The translations under genes and the position numbers were made by a program. From assembly GCA_022453515.1 (NCBI GenBank), contig JAJNNY010000044.1, positions 62,001-126,000 of the forward strand: a stretch of DNA of 64,000 nt, written 5' to 3'. This document shows positions 1 to 12,368 of this stretch, piece after piece. This stretch comes from Astrocystis sublimbata. Its lineage: Eukaryota > Ascomycota > Sordariomycetes > Xylariales > Xylariaceae. Each line of letters starts with the position of its first letter. Within the stretch, counting starts at the first letter, position 1. Under the pieces are notes generated by a model. The model saw only the letters and a list, made by a program, of their open reading frames with translations. It made no database searches and was not told where the DNA came from.

Positions 1-2
1 TT

Positions 3-179
3 GACCCTATCACAATGGATGAAGTTGCGATCGGAGACGAACTCGATGATCCCGAGAACTATTACATTTACTCGACCATTACCCCGATGCTCTTCAAGTA
101 CGGAAATTCGAAAGGGAAGAACTACAATGAACGAATCGTCATTGCCAAGGCGTCGGTGATCTGCGCAGCTCCTTCATGA
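3..179 (+). CDS. 3' end of an unrecognised gene running in from the left edge
   Basis: Frame 3 is open from the first bases of the window to a TGA at 177-179, giving the last 58 residues of a protein. The stretch is acidic and then rich in Tyr, Asn and Lys, contains a run like ENYYIYSTITPMLFKYG, and ends ICAAPS. I do not recognise a family. It is called only because the frame is open from the edge and the composition looks protein-like. It could equally be a chance open stretch or the tail of a decayed gene, because the 3 kb that follows holds no recognisable gene. Confidence 0.3.
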   Translation, partial: DPITMDEVAIGDELDDPENYYIYSTITPMLFKYGNSKGKNYNERIVIAKASVICAAPS

Positions 180-3100
180 ACACTCCGAAATTTTCGTTTT
201 GCCTGGCAGTCTTACTTGGCTTTCATTTGATTTTCATCTCATCTGCGACACGCGAAATGCACTGCGATGAATTCGCATGCATATATCTGGCAATATGGGT
301 ATCATTAAAGGCTGGAAGGATCTGATGGGAGGCATTGGCCTTATATTTGTGAGGAGGATCTGGGCTTCTTTGTTGATTATGTATCAGGCCGCCATACCAC
401 TCACGCGATTTACACGTCTTGCGAATTGATTTCTCTCTAACATCAGAAAAGTACCTCTCCAGCTTCTCATCTAAAGAGTGAATGAATAGTGGTGCGACGT
501 TTCATGGCATTTTGAAGCGTGACCTTCGTGACACTGCCCTTGATACACGAGTGCTGCCTGCGACAGCTGCGGTTGTCTGCAAGCAGCAGCCCAAGCTCAG
601 AACATCTAACTCCACGCTCTGCTTGTCCAACTTCAAGCATCTTCAAAGTCCTAGGATGAAGAGAACTATCACTCTTCGTCGACAGCAGTTGCGCCCCAAC
701 AGTTCTACAACACCTTAACGTCGAAGCAAAATGGAAACGTAGCATTTGAATCCTGGCCTCAACATCATGAAGTTGAATGCAAATCCAAGCTGACTCTGAT
801 ACCACTTAGATCACGATCAACGCAACAAGTACACGACGAGGCAATGCCGTTTTCAAAGAAGGTTATACGCAGTGATGCTAGCCGAGCCCAAATCGAATGT
901 CGCATGCACTTCAATTGATAGCTTCAATTTTACCACTGGTCCATTTACGGTGCTAGGAAAGATGGTGCCTCGAATCGTCGTCACTGAGTATCATGATAAG
1001 GGATACATACACTGAGGAAGAAGCAGATTTGCCAAGACCATGTTGACAACCAAGACGTGGACCCCATGCAGAGTGCGGCAATCATCACCGTTGTAATTGA
1101 AACATATTACAATCTTCCCAAGTGACGATGATGATACTTTGCTTTCGCTGACTTACAAATGCCCTGTAGATACAGCACTACGGGTGCGCTAGGCACCACT
1201 GTAGGCACCTACAGTGGTGGGAGTAGCCCTGTGAGCCCACTTCGGCTGGCTTGGCTTCGCCATAATCCATCTTCTTCTTTCTACACTTTCAGTACCTACA
1301 GAACACACTGCGACTCCGGCTTCACATGCGCAGTGCAGTCAGTACTTACGAGACCGAGAAATTTGTCGCCACTATTGAAACAAAAGCTTGTTCTAGCGAT
1401 CAATGCCGCTCAAGCAGTATCTCAACAGCCACCACCACGCACTGCCATGTACCACAGTAGCCAGACCATGGGCTACGCCTCAAGCCAGTTGGACGTCGCG
1501 AAGACTTCATCGGAAGTGTGTCGCACAGCTTTGCGAGGCAAGTTTCATCTCGAAGAAATTAGCTTCCTTTCCACGTACACTGCCAGTTGATATGCTAAAT
1601 ATGTGTAACACAACAGGGAGCTCCTCGTCATGTGGTCACATGATGGATATCCTTACATTACAGTTTCTGTCTAGTGTCCGACCTCTACCATCGGAAAATG
1701 TTACCCAGAATCGTGACCAAGTGAGCCTGCACGATATGGCACATCAAGAGAACTCAGCTCGCACCATCTCAGTGTCCCATGCAACTACCCTCCCCCGCAC
1801 TCAAGCGAACGACGCACCAGAAGTCATATCAGAACCGGCAATGAATGGAATCGCGGCCAATAGTCACATGGCACAAATCACGGAGGCTGAAACCGAGGTC
1901 TAGCTAAAATGTTGACCTTAGCAGTATCATATATATGTGACATGATGTTACCCAGTCATGCCAGTCCCTGACTTGACATCAGGTTGCTTCGAGTTACTTG
2001 CCATAATTGGCAGGCAACCGTGGGTAAGCACTTAGTCAACCCGGTAATCGGGTCCCATTGCTTGATTTCGAGCGCTCACACTCATGAGAAACCAGATCCA
2101 TTCTCCTTGCTGGCTAGCTCGACTGATATGGAGACCATACGGACGTGGAGGATACAATGAAGGCCCCTGTCGCCATACATATCCCGAGAGGCGCCGTCTG
2201 CCAAGACGCCTTCGCCTTAGACTGGCATCTACCCCGTGGGGAGATCGCCGCTAGGTACGCGGGATGGCGAAATAGGTTCAAGGTAGGTCAAGCGAGATTC
2301 CAGAACCACGCGACAATCGGACGCTAAGCAGGATTCCGTAGTCTCGACGAGCATCGCTCCGGCAGCGAGCCCTAAACGAACATCGTGCACATCACATGTG
2401 GCATCACATGTGGCTGCAGTCGAAGGCGACGAGGGCGCCATTGCGACCGGTTTTCGCGCCAATCAGACACCACGAGCCGGTTCAACTCCCGGGCTTGTCC
2501 TGCTCTCACGGTCGCAGCATGGTGCCCGGTGCACGGCCAAGATGGTCCCATCGCCTCCCACGATAAAACGCGCCAATGGGATCACAACCTCACAAGTGGC
2601 GGGTAGCTTTCTGCCGCCTGCATTACACCGCTGTCTTGTTGACCTTGATTGGGCACAGACCTTCCAAACCGCTCTGATGGCCCGAGATTTGTCCGTACCA
2701 CCATTACAACCACATATTAAGATTCTGGGATCCTGCTCTATGCGCATCGTACAAGCAATGCAACGACGAGCCACCTCGCCACGCATTGCCGCATTGGCAC
2801 ACGTACTCTAAGCGCGCCTTTCAGAGGGAGGGAAGAAGGGTCGACGATGACTTGGCGACCCACACAGCTGGGGCGCGCCCACGGCGAGTGAACAGGGCGA
2901 TTTGGAGTGGTTTGCTGCTGGAGAATTCGTTGATCCAAGGGCTGTGCATAGGACGATTGCGCACGACGTGGGCTCAGTCGGTATTGGTTCAAGATACCAT
3001 ACCTTTGCCGTAATTCGCCAGTATCGTCACATCGAACGCCATGTTCCTCGCATGAAGCCCGCCCCGTCACGGAAATGATGCCGCCTTGCCCCCGATCTGG

Positions 3101-3180
3101 CTGGTTGGTCAGCAGGGATGGCCGTTTGCGTGGTTTGTCGACGACCGGGTCCATATACCCGGATGCCCGGATCACCTTGG
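180..3180. other. gene-free spacer left of the GH54 gene
   Basis: No intact or recognisable gene was found in these 3 kb. Several ORFs of 60-170 codons overlap each other on both strands (for example 1159-1590 and 1403-1903), with no domain, signal peptide or splice pattern that favours one. The only clear structure is a perfect 12-bp inverted repeat at 1194-1219, listed separately. Confidence 0.6.
1194..1219. repeat. perfect 12-bp inverted repeat (hairpin)
   Basis: CACCACTGTAGG at 1194-1205 and its exact reverse complement at 1208-1219 are separated by only CA, so the element can fold into a tight 12-bp hairpin. The octamer TAGGCACC also occurs twice as a direct repeat here. No gene lies nearby, so a role is unknown. 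Confidence 0.8.
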
Positions 3181-3190
3181 ATCGGACTAT

Positions 3191-3200
3191 TATATATAAA
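3191..3200 (+). promoter_or_regulatory. TATA box of the GH54 gene
   Basis: TATATATAAA lies about 81 bp upstream of the GH54 start codon at 3281. This is a usual distance for a strongly inducible fungal extracellular-enzyme promoter. The role is inferred from sequence and spacing only. Confidence 0.6.
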
Positions 3201-3280
3201 CGATGACACCACGATGCCGGGCAGAGAGTACTCGAGGGCGTTGTCACGGCAAACCGTCCCCAGAGCAGCAGTGATCAGCC

Positions 3281-4801
3281 ATGTTTTCTCGACCAAGCCT
3301 CGGACAGGCATACACAGCGGCCTGGGGCCTCTTCGGCGCGGCCTCCCTCGTCGCCGCTGGGCCTTGCGACATCTACCAATCAGGTGGCACGCCTTGCGTC
3401 GCTGCTCACAGCACCACACGTGCCCTGTACAGCGCCTTCAACGGTGCATTGTACCAGGTGACGCGTGACTCGGACGGTGCCAAGACCGACGTCAAGACAC
3501 TGTCTGCTGGTGGTGTTGCCAACGCCGCTGCTCAAGACTCCTTCTGCGCTGGAACGACCTGTCTCATCTCCATCATATACGATCAGTCCGAGCGCAAGAA
3601 CCACCTCACCAGGGCGCCACCGGGCGGTTTCAAGGGACCCGAAGCAGATGGCTCCGACAACCTGGCCAGCGCAACCGGCGCGCCAGTGACGCTGAACGGC
3701 CGCAAGGCATATGGTGTCTTCGTGTCGCCTGGTACCGGCTACCGTAACAACAGGCCCAGCGGCATCGCTGTAGGTGACCAGGCGGAAGGCATGTACGCGG
3801 TCTTCGATGGCACGCACTACAACAGCGGCTGCTGCTTTGACTACGGCAACGCTGAGACCAACAGCCTCGACACTGGTAACGGTCATATGGAGGCTCTCTA
3901 CTTCGGCGACAGCACCTATTGGGGCAGCGGTGCCGGAAAGGGGCCTTGGCTCATGGCTGACCTGGAGAACGGCCTGTTCTCTGGGCGAGGCAGCAAGAAC
4001 AATCCCGGCGACCCGTCAATCTCCGCCCGATTTTTCACTGCCATCCTCAAGGGAAGACCGAACGAGTGGGCCATCCGCGGTGGCAATTCCGCATCTGGCT
4101 CGTTGTCGACATACTACAGCGGTGCGCGCCCGAGTGCTGCAGGCTACAACCCAATGAGCAAGGAGGGCGCTATTATCCTCGGTATCGGCGGCGACAACAG
4201 TATTAGCGCACAGGGCACATTCTACGAGGGTGTGATGACCTCAGGGTACCCATCTGACGCTACCGAAAACGCTGTGCAGGCCGACATTGTGGCTGCCAAG
4301 TACGCCACCACATCGCTCACCAGCGGGTCAGGCCTCACCGTGGGTTCCTCAGTCTCGCTCCGTGCCACCACATCCGGATATGACACACGATACCTCGCAC
4401 ACGACGGCGCGACCGTAAACACGCAAGTCGTGTCGTCATCAAGCAGCGCAGCTTTGAAAAAGCAGGCGAGCTGGACCGTGCGCCCGGGCCTCAGCAACGA
4501 CGGCTGCTTCTCCTTTGAGTCGCGCGACACGCCCGGGCGTTATATCCGCCACTACGACTTCGCGCTGCAGCTGCAGGCGAGCGACAACTCGCGGCAGTTC
4601 AAGGAAGACGCGACCTTCTGCCCGCAGGAAGGACTGAATGGCCAGGGCCACTCGATCCGCTCATGGGGATACCCCACACGCTACTTCCGCCATTACAGCA
4701 ATGTTGCTTACACGGCAAGCAATGGGGGCATTCACACCTTCGATGCGGCGAAGTCCTTCAATGATGATGTCAGTTGGGTCATCAGTGCTGGGTTTGATTG
4801 A
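3281..4801 (+). CDS. abfB: secreted alpha-L-arabinofuranosidase, GH54 with C-terminal CBM42
   Basis: Intronless gene for 506 residues. Residues 1-26 form a signal peptide ending in VAAG, and the mature enzyme starts at PCDIY as in fungal AbfB proteins. The GH54 catalytic domain spans about 27-345, and a CBM42 arabinose-binding beta-trefoil follows at about 353-503 with repeated R-Y-(I/L)-(R/A)-H segments. By comparison with the known AbfB family, Glu204 (GHMEALYFG) should be the nucleophile and Asp305 (GIGGDNS) the acid/base. A CC pair in NSGCCFDYG is also family-typical. The protein should remove terminal arabinose from arabinoxylan and arabinan outside the cell. Length matches the family. 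A TATA box lies 81 bp upstream. The neighbourhood is otherwise gene-poor. Confidence 0.95.
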   Translation: MFSRPSLGQAYTAAWGLFGAASLVAAGPCDIYQSGGTPCVAAHSTTRALYSAFNGALYQVTRDSDGAKTDVKTLSAGGVANAAAQDSFCAGTTCLISIIYDQSERKNHLTRAPPGGFKGPEADGSDNLASATGAPVTLNGRKAYGVFVSPGTGYRNNRPSGIAVGDQAEGMYAVFDGTHYNSGCCFDYGNAETNSLDTGNGHMEALYFGDSTYWGSGAGKGPWLMADLENGLFSGRGSKNNPGDPSISARFFTAILKGRPNEWAIRGGNSASGSLSTYYSGARPSAAGYNPMSKEGAIILGIGGDNSISAQGTFYEGVMTSGYPSDATENAVQADIVAAKYATTSLTSGSGLTVGSSVSLRATTSGYDTRYLAHDGATVNTQVVSSSSSAALKKQASWTVRPGLSNDGCFSFESRDTPGRYIRHYDFALQLQASDNSRQFKEDATFCPQEGLNGQGHSIRSWGYPTRYFRHYSNVAYTASNGGIHTFDAAKSFNDDVSWVISAGFD

Positions 4802-6600
4802 GTTTGAACTTTGCAGATAGGGTTCGACTCGCGAGGGATCAGATCAGATTAGAGTTAGAGTTGGACGCGTGCCTCGCTGTCGCGTGCGCGCTTCGGTAGA
4901 GGACGTCATGACAGACGATCCAATTGAATAAACTTTGACTCTAGGTCTTCGCTTCGGTTCCAGTGAAAGACCATCCGATGACATGGTGGTAACACGCGTT
5001 GACGCGTCAGTAGTGAACATCGCGAGCAGCTACGGTGTCTTCAAACTTTCGCTTTGAGTTTGAACGAGTTGCCTGTGATGACGCGGTACCAATAGGATGC
5101 ATCGATAAATAACATCATGGACAGTCACGCGAGCTTTGAAATCAAATACTAAGTTTCGTTCGAGGTTCAATCGGGTTGCTCGCCTTGACCGTGATGTGGT
5201 CGCAACCCCCAGCGTTGGTATGCCGACTGACTCACCTGTACGTGTCGCTTCGTGTCTGTTCATCGCTCGATCAAATAAATCGTCATAGACATTGGCCAAG
5301 ATGATGGAATCTGCGAGTAACTGCGTGTCGATGTGTGTGTGGTCTGACCAATGTCAACACATTGTAGGACCTCAAGTGAACGAGGAGCAATCACAAAAAC
5401 AGCTTTGTAAACGCAGTATCTTCAGGCAAACGCAGAGAAATATAGTAAATATTACGCAACCACTTGCAAGAGCAGCATTTCTATTGAAGCCACTGTCACA
5501 ACATCAGCACCTGAATACCCCTCATGTTCAGCGACTCTCTAACTCGAAGCTAGCTAGGTAGGTAGGAGTCGTCGACACTGCCTCGACCACAACAAAGTTT
5601 CACGCACAGACCCCCGTCCCGCAAGATTCGTCTCGTAATGCACGCCTCGTGCCGTTGCGTCTGAGCTTAAGTTTAAGTTTAAGGTTAAGTTTAAGCTTGC
5701 GTCTGCGCTCGAGCCCGAGTTGGGATCCGGTTGCTTCTAGGTCTGTCTGCCTTCGATTACGACGCAGGCCTCAAGTTGACTCTTTCGTCCGCCACGTCAC
5801 CGGCCAGTCAACAAAGCTTACTTTGTTTACATTGCGTGTGACGGCGTGACTGGCTTCGACTCATGATACCTTGATGGTGTCTACCTTGATGGTTTCCTGT
5901 TGTATATATAAAGACAACTTTCTCCCCCCTTTGATGGGAGCCACATTCTTCTCCTCTCCATCTTGAGCATCAACACCATCTTTATCATCACCACCAACAA
6001 CATCATCACATATTTTGCTTCATGATACACCCGCATTATCGTTAGATATGTTTATCACATCGTTAAGATATGTTTATCACATCGCTACTAGGCTTCATCA
6101 ATAGCAACGAGCTTGCATCCCGAACTTCTCGGCCATAACTCTATCGATTCTCAGACTTGATCCTCCATCGTCTCTACTATTGTCGAACTATCTTACCCTG
6201 CTTTAGGTGTCACCTTCATCGCCTCTTTTCCTGATAATATACTACATCATTGCACATGTATGTCGTCACATTGCTGTCAGACGTTTGGGCAACGTGGCCG
6301 ATCTTGATTTCCGTTATCGTTACAATGGTCCTTTATCCGTCTTTCGATCATTTTTCCAAATAAACACATCATTTCTCACCGTACATGAGCCGTGCTCGAG
6401 TCCCTCGTCTTTGGATCATCTCTACCAGGAGCAAATCGTCCATTCTCACCGTATATGAGCCTTGCCCGAGTTCCTGCTCCCCTCAGCTGCTTCACACGCG
6501 TTCGAATTCGCGAAACGTACCCATGTTCGGCGCAGCCTGGTATCGTCCTGTTACACAGTCTAACGTTAGCCACACGCAAATCTTCGGTTCCCAACTCAGC
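4802..6600. other. gene-free spacer with TTAAG-type simple repeat
   Basis: No convincing gene was found. At 5666-5698 there is a run of TTAAG/TTTAAG units. Around 5900-6000 a TATA-like TATATATAAAG is followed by a pyrimidine-rich leader, which resembles an orphan fungal promoter. A similar arrangement (TTAAG-type run, then a TATA-like site and a CT-rich leader) recurs at 21.6-22.95 kb, so the two places may be diverged copies of one repeat or of one promoter family. Confidence 0.45.
5666..5698. repeat. TTAAG/TTTAAG short tandem repeat
   Basis: Five imperfect copies of a (G)TTTAAG unit run in tandem here. Related runs of TTAAG and CCTTAAA units are seen at about 21640-21655, 21810-21835 and 21880-21908, which suggests a shared repeat family rather than a random simple repeat. 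Confidence 0.6.
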
Positions 6601-8600
6601 CATCGCTTGAGTCTGCCAACACATACTCAGTGGGAAACCAGATGAGACCTTCCGCATCATCAATCAGGGTTTCCAACCACGCCTTGAGGACAACACTGTA
6701 TAGATGAAGAAGAGGAGCCGCTGCAGTGCCTGCCGCCCCGTTCATTCGGGGTTGGCTGAATGACGCAGCCATCTGGGTCTTCGCCACCATGGCCACCGCC
6801 CTTTCAAACGGTATTTGCGCACCAGAATCGAACACTACCAACCCACAGATGTTTGCGGGAAGTTTATGAACAGACATAAACTATTTCGACGCCACAAGGA
6901 CTCTCTAGATTCGTGCTGGTACCTCCAAGGACTTCCGCTCCCTCTAATCCCATACCAAACGGACCAAAACTTCTTGAATCACATTCTTCGGCAACTCAGG
7001 GCCCGGCAAGTCCCACGCTGGGAATTTCCTGCGCGTGAGAAATCGAACAGATCTGAATACCACACAAGCCCCCGGAGATCAAGTCAGGTCAGCCAGTAAG
7101 TCTCCCCATTGATCCTTTCTCTTCCCCTTGAAGTATGACACCTCACCCCTGTTGGATTGGCATTCGCCCAGTTCGCCATCTTTCCCGCATCCGCTTTTAC
7201 CCCTTTTCCACAACCAACTCACAGTCTGCTACGAACCACATAGCTAACGATTTATCTAGAAGATTTGAGTCTACAATGATTTGGATACAGCGTTCCTGGT
7301 ATCTGCCAGGAAATCCGGTGGCTGGAGGCTCTCGCTGAGTTGCCGCTGCGTTCCTTGTCATCATCATTTTGATGTTATGATAACACTTCGAATGTATGAT
7401 ATCAAGTATGGTGAAAGCAACATTGCATCTGTTACCATGACAGAATTTGCCTCTATCTCTACATAAGCAAGAGTCTCGCATCTCTACCTCTCCGCCTCCT
7501 TCGACTCGTACGAAATCCTCAATTATTTCCCCTGCAATCACGGAGCGATACTCGTCATAACACGCGACCCTCCGTGGGCTTTAGACGACGTGATCTTCGC
7601 GCGGCACTTGACCTTGACGAGGGCCGTAATCTCTTCTACGAGGTGTATGGATTGGAGAGAACACGTTGCTCATGTCTTTGGCTTCGCACACCACCTCCTC
7701 ATGCGATCGTCGTCATGATGTGACCCCGACAAGTCTTGTGCACAGGGAGCCGTCCCGGAGGAAAACGACATCGTTACCGCCAAGTTCGATGATTTCGCAC
7801 TCATTATTGCGCAATGGCAGATTCAGCTTACAAACCCCTACCACCATTTCCGCCGCCGTATAGAGAGCCTGGTCGCGTCTGCAGAAAACAATTGGGGCCC
7901 GTTTTAACTACTACTTGAACGACACATGCCACCAAACTTCCCGCTTCTAGTACATCCCAAACATCACCCTGAAACGTGTCTTCCGCTCGTGAATATGGAC
8001 ATCAACAACATAGTCGTCAATGTTGTCGCCACCAACCCCACCTTGAGCATACGAAGAATTGATGAGAACGAGAAGCGATCTCCGCAGATCTTGACGACCA
8101 AGATTTTCGGCTTGTTCACTAGCTGGCGCAAAATCAATCAGAACACTTGCTCCAAAATCGGCAAGGACTACCGGCTTTCGCCTTTCTTAGCGAATAACGA
8201 TAAATCCCTTGCCGACGAAGGCGAAACTTCAGCAGCGGATACGGATTACGGATGATGATCCCCTTGCTGAAAGCTGGGAAACAATATCAACGGCCACGTA
8301 TGAGCAGAATTGAGCGCCGTGGAAACCTATAAGCCGGTGTCCATCATATTCCTCGGTATAATTTTCAACATCAAGAGCAGCAATACAGTTTTTTTCGCAC
8401 TGGTAGTGGCCTTTCCCGCTGAGAGCCCAGAAAAGCCAGTCACCGTCTTTTGAGGGGCCCGGAGCAATTGGCCGATGCCGTTTAGATGAAGAACATGAAG
8501 AGAGAGCCGGTACATGCTTTGATGTCCGGAAATCTTTCATGCCTTTCAGAAGGAGAATGCCGCTCATAGCATCCTTGTGTCACGGAAAAACGACGCCATT
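6596..8600 (-). pseudogene. decayed minus-strand coding remnants, family not recognised
   Basis: Several minus-strand segments have protein-like composition but sit in different frames broken by stops. One is at 6596-6877 (containing QIPFERAVAMVAKTQMAASF and PLLHLYSVVLKAWLETLID). Another is near 7730-7870 (containing EIIELGGNDVVFLRDGS). A third is at 7926-8567 (containing GDWLFWALSGKGHYQCEKN and, in another frame, KPVVLADFGASVLIDFAP). Their order and shared strand suggest one or two old genes that have decayed. I cannot assign a family, and no catalytic motif is recognisable. Chance open frames remain possible. Confidence 0.3.
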
Positions 8601-11315
8601 AGTCGCATATCCTTTCGGCCTTTCCCCCTCTAACCACCTAGTATCGATGGCACCCCCGACTCAATTCCGCCTAAACCCGGCGGCCGCCGCATTTGTTCCT
8701 CACAAGAACGACAGCAAAAACACTATAGTGACCCCCAATCGGCCTCCCTCAGTCACAATGGACTCTTCCACGCCGAGATCAAAAGCAACGTCACGGAACA
8801 CGTCATCCTCCCAATGATTACCCTCGAATTTAAAAAGGGCTTTGTTTCCAGCACGTGCTAAATGTCAGATTCTATTCGACCTCTCGGTTGCGCAAGTATG
8901 GAGAGAGGCGCCATGGACCGCTAGTGCCAGCGTTTCATGGACAGAACTAGGACCCCAGGATATTCATTCAGAATGTCGGTGTCACGAACCTCACAGCGGA
9001 AAATACCCATCGCCGAAGGCACAAAATGAATACTAACAAATGTGCTCAAAAATATGATACTGGTCAAGAGAACATTCATGTCTCTTTCTGTTATCCTACG
9101 AAAAGTAACAGCTCTTCCAGGATATCAGATTCCTGCCCGTGGGACACCAAACTTGGCTACTCAGTGTAATTCATCACATGGACCATGGTTATGACAACCA
9201 TCACGCTGCAAATCACTGTGGCGCTTCACATATGCAGCACCATGGACCTCGACTTCTTTTCTTCGACACGGATGAACTTTGAGGAAGCAGGCAGGTGGGC
9301 CAAAGATAACGATAAAAAATGATCAACTATCAGTATACTGGCTACAAGTAAATGCAATCGCGCTCCGTTGGGGCGTTATTGCAGCATACGTCGCAATTGA
9401 GGATTTCCTGGTGAATACCAACACAGCGAGAATGGCGGGCCTGAAATATCTGCAGCCTACTGAATTTGCGAATTACAGCGACTTCAAAATTCCTTGTCAA
9501 CGAATACCAGCAGTTTCCGGTCCTCCAATTGCCTGTCATGGCTACTGCCCCCAACCATCCCCACGGATAATGCCTTAGATGACCGACCATGCTCAACTCA
9601 ATCAGCCCATGATGCTGAATCTGGGATATCCAAATGGAGAAACTGTTGGCTACCCTCTATCCGAGGAGTTCCCGCAATTGCCACGGCCATGCATAGATGG
9701 TGTTTTCAAGCTACTTACCCTTGATCCCTAGAGCAATCTGAGATGCGAAATGAGGGGTCGCTTATTCTACCCAGGGGGTCATGAGTAGGACATACAAAGT
9801 GTTTGGATTTCGGGCCGATACCAACGCTGCTGAGGCCGCACGGCTCATAATCTCACAGTAAAGGACTGCCTGTTGGACAAGAGAGCGGCATCGAGGTTTG
9901 ACGGGAGTTCCACAGCAGCAGGCCATGACGCACGGACGAAGAGTCGCCGAACTAGCTGTGATCCTGGGCCCAGAAAAGCCTTTGCGACGATTGTTGTAAT
10001 GCCTTTATGGATAGCGAGGCAGCTTACCGAGAAATGCTGCTGTTTGTTACTACGGCAGATATAACGGAAGAGGAAGAGGAAGAAGAGTTTAAGCGTATCA
10101 CTCATTAGGACAACTATTGGTGGTGGCTAGTGATAAATCTCTTGAATGGATCAATCAACTATGAGTTAGCGATACCGCTAGCTGGGCTTGCCGACTAAGC
10201 CGCTCATAATGCCCGGCAAGTTTGCGACTACAGCCTGCAGGGGAGACCAGTTAGAGCATCCGTCTTTAGTGTGACGAGCGAGGGGAAGGGTAAGGAGACC
10301 GACATCGCGACGGATGAGGTGGAGGACGAGGCGTCCAGTGACATGTTGGCAAATACATTGAACATGAATAGGATGAAAGCCCCAGAGGCGGAGGACTAAT
10401 GCCGGCAGTAAGGCATAAGGTAGTCCCAAAAATATACCGAGGATAACTACATACTAGGTGTTATTGATCTTGGCTTCATCGGTCATTCAGCAACTGTCTA
10501 CAGCAGCAGTGCGGCCCTGAGCAGTCCTCGTCGTACCGCAACTTGAACACAAGCAAAATTTTCATGCAGTCTTTCATTTCCCCGGCAAACACGATCAGTG
10601 CTGCGTTCACATCTGCCGCCCGTCACACCCGGCCATCCTTCCCACTGAGATCGACGCTAACACTCTGCTGTCCTCCTCTCTCCTGATCGTTACCCAACGC
10701 TACCACCAGGTCCCCTCTACCCGGCCCGGCGGCTCAGCTTGCTTTTCTCACCAGTCCAGCACCAAAATAGAAAGCAAGGAATGGTGTTGCCTACGGACGG
10801 ATTGGTATGCTTGTAGATATCGCATGGGCCTACTACACCTTTGATGTTTACAGGAAGGGGGAGCGCCTTGAAAGATGTGCTGTCCTGTATGGCGTGAGGT
10901 GATGGAACCCGACTTTGCTGTTGATCGCTCTCTGTAAATGATTGCAACCGGCATTGGCAATGGTGATCAGTGGTGGCCAGCCTGCCACGTAGCTAGCAGG
11001 TGTTATCCCGTACTCAGGTATTTCGCCAATTCCTCATTTTTGTTTTTCTCACATCTTCCCAGACACAACGGAGCAGGTTTCGCTCCATTATCTGGCTTCT
11101 CATGCAACGTCACATAGATATTTTGCATAACCAATAGAGTGATCATTTGCGAAGATGAAGATGAAAAACACATCGCATTGCTATAGAGTGGTGACTGTTC
11201 ATAATGATAACTGACAAGTCTACGAGCCACAATGATTGATCCAAATCTGACTACATTTGCACACCATCACCATCCTTTCAGGCTTCCTTTCTCCGAGGCG
11301 TCCTCACGCCGACCA
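8600..11315. other. gene-free spacer
   Basis: Only short overlapping ORFs of 60-110 codons occur on both strands, with no domain, signal peptide or consistent splice signals. I see nothing to annotate in it. The right edge is the 3' end of the minus-strand repeat-protein gene that ends at 11316. Confidence 0.5.
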
Positions 11316-12368
11316 TCAAAGGTGCGCCATCCTGATCCACAAATTGCGCTGGTGAAGAACCGCGCAGAACTTGGCACCACCCTCTTCATAGTAGACCAAA
11401 CCACAGGGCGGCTCTGCTGGATACACCGTCCCATACCGTGATACTGCTTCGGGGAAACCCGGCCACTTACAGGCGAAGCGGCCATCCCCACTATTCGGGC
11501 CAGTCGTTGCCAGGTGCTTGTCGAAGAAATGTTTTTTGAAGCGGGAGCTATACTTGTACTCCTCGTATCCGCACACGGCGCCGTCTTCATCGCGCCAGAA
11601 GCAAAAACTGCCTGGGTTCCGTTTCCAGGCCGCCTCCTGTTTCGCACGTCTGTTAGAGACTACCGTATCATATCTGTCAATGCCACGTACCTCTAGGTTG
11701 GCGGGTGTGTCATCCGGGCCTGCGGGCAGTGTGGGCAGAGGAGTTCGAGAATAGGTCGGAAGGGGTTGACTTGTCCAGGCTGGAATTGGGAGGGAAAAAG
11801 GGCATCGTTGCTGGAGAATTGGTGTAAATCCTGTTGGCTGTGGGCCATTGGACCTTAGAATGGCAAGGGGAGGAGGGTATCGTTGTTGTGGCGCTGGTGT
11901 ATGACCTGTTGGTCCTGGGACATTGGACCTTAGAATGGATGTAGGAGGCGGGTATCGTTGTTGGGGAGTCGGTGTATGACCTGTTGGTCCTAGGGGATTG
12001 AAGTTAGTATACAACAGCCCGACCTTGTTTTGATGTACAAGGTCTGTATAGTGGCTGAGTACTGAGTCATTTGCCTCATGAATAACGTCCGTAGCTTCTA
12101 AGATAGAGAGCTCACCAGGACGTTATACCAGCCCAACTGGGGTGTTTTGCGGCTTGAGAAAGGGATAGGGTTTTGTGGAGTGTAAGAGATGGGAAAGGAG
12201 CGTGAGTTTACCTGCAAAGCAAGGCTCCGGTGCCAGGGTTTGTTGTGGAGGGATTTGGTTTTCAGCCTCCTGTTGCTGTTCTTCTTCGGCCTGGTTCTGT
12301 TGCGCGAGCCAAGCCATTACATAAGAAAGATTTCTCTCTTCTTGAGTGAGGTTGTTAGGATACTCCAT
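11316..12368 (-). CDS. unrecognised protein with three 25-residue Pro-rich repeats and a C2H2-like C-terminus
   Basis: Two-exon model for 312 residues: exon 1 12368-12212, exon 2 12097-11316. The 114-nt intron has a GTAAAC donor and TTAG acceptor; its length is a multiple of three but it contains an in-frame TAA, so splicing is required. The N-terminus is Gln/Glu-rich (QNQAEEEQQQEAENQ). The middle holds three tandem 25-residue repeats of the form PTGHTPxPQQRYPPPxxILRSN, encoded by 75-bp DNA repeats. The C-terminus has C-x9-C and H-x4-H spacing (FCFWRDEDGAVC then KKHFFDKH), which could bind zinc as a degenerate C2H2 finger. No signal peptide is seen. It may be a fungal orphan with a nucleic-acid or protein-binding role. 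Function is unknown. Confidence 0.6.
11820..12000 (-). repeat. three tandem 75-bp repeats inside the coding sequence
   Basis: Units begin near 11972, 11897 and 11822, spaced exactly 75 bp, so the frame is kept and the repeat encodes 25 residues. The first two copies are nearly identical and the third is diverged. This pattern predicts length variation between strains. Confidence 0.85.

Noticed and set aside
2470..2510. Possible tRNA T-arm (GGTTCAACTCC near 2479)
   Set aside because: No A-box, no pairing acceptor stem and no T-run terminator nearby.
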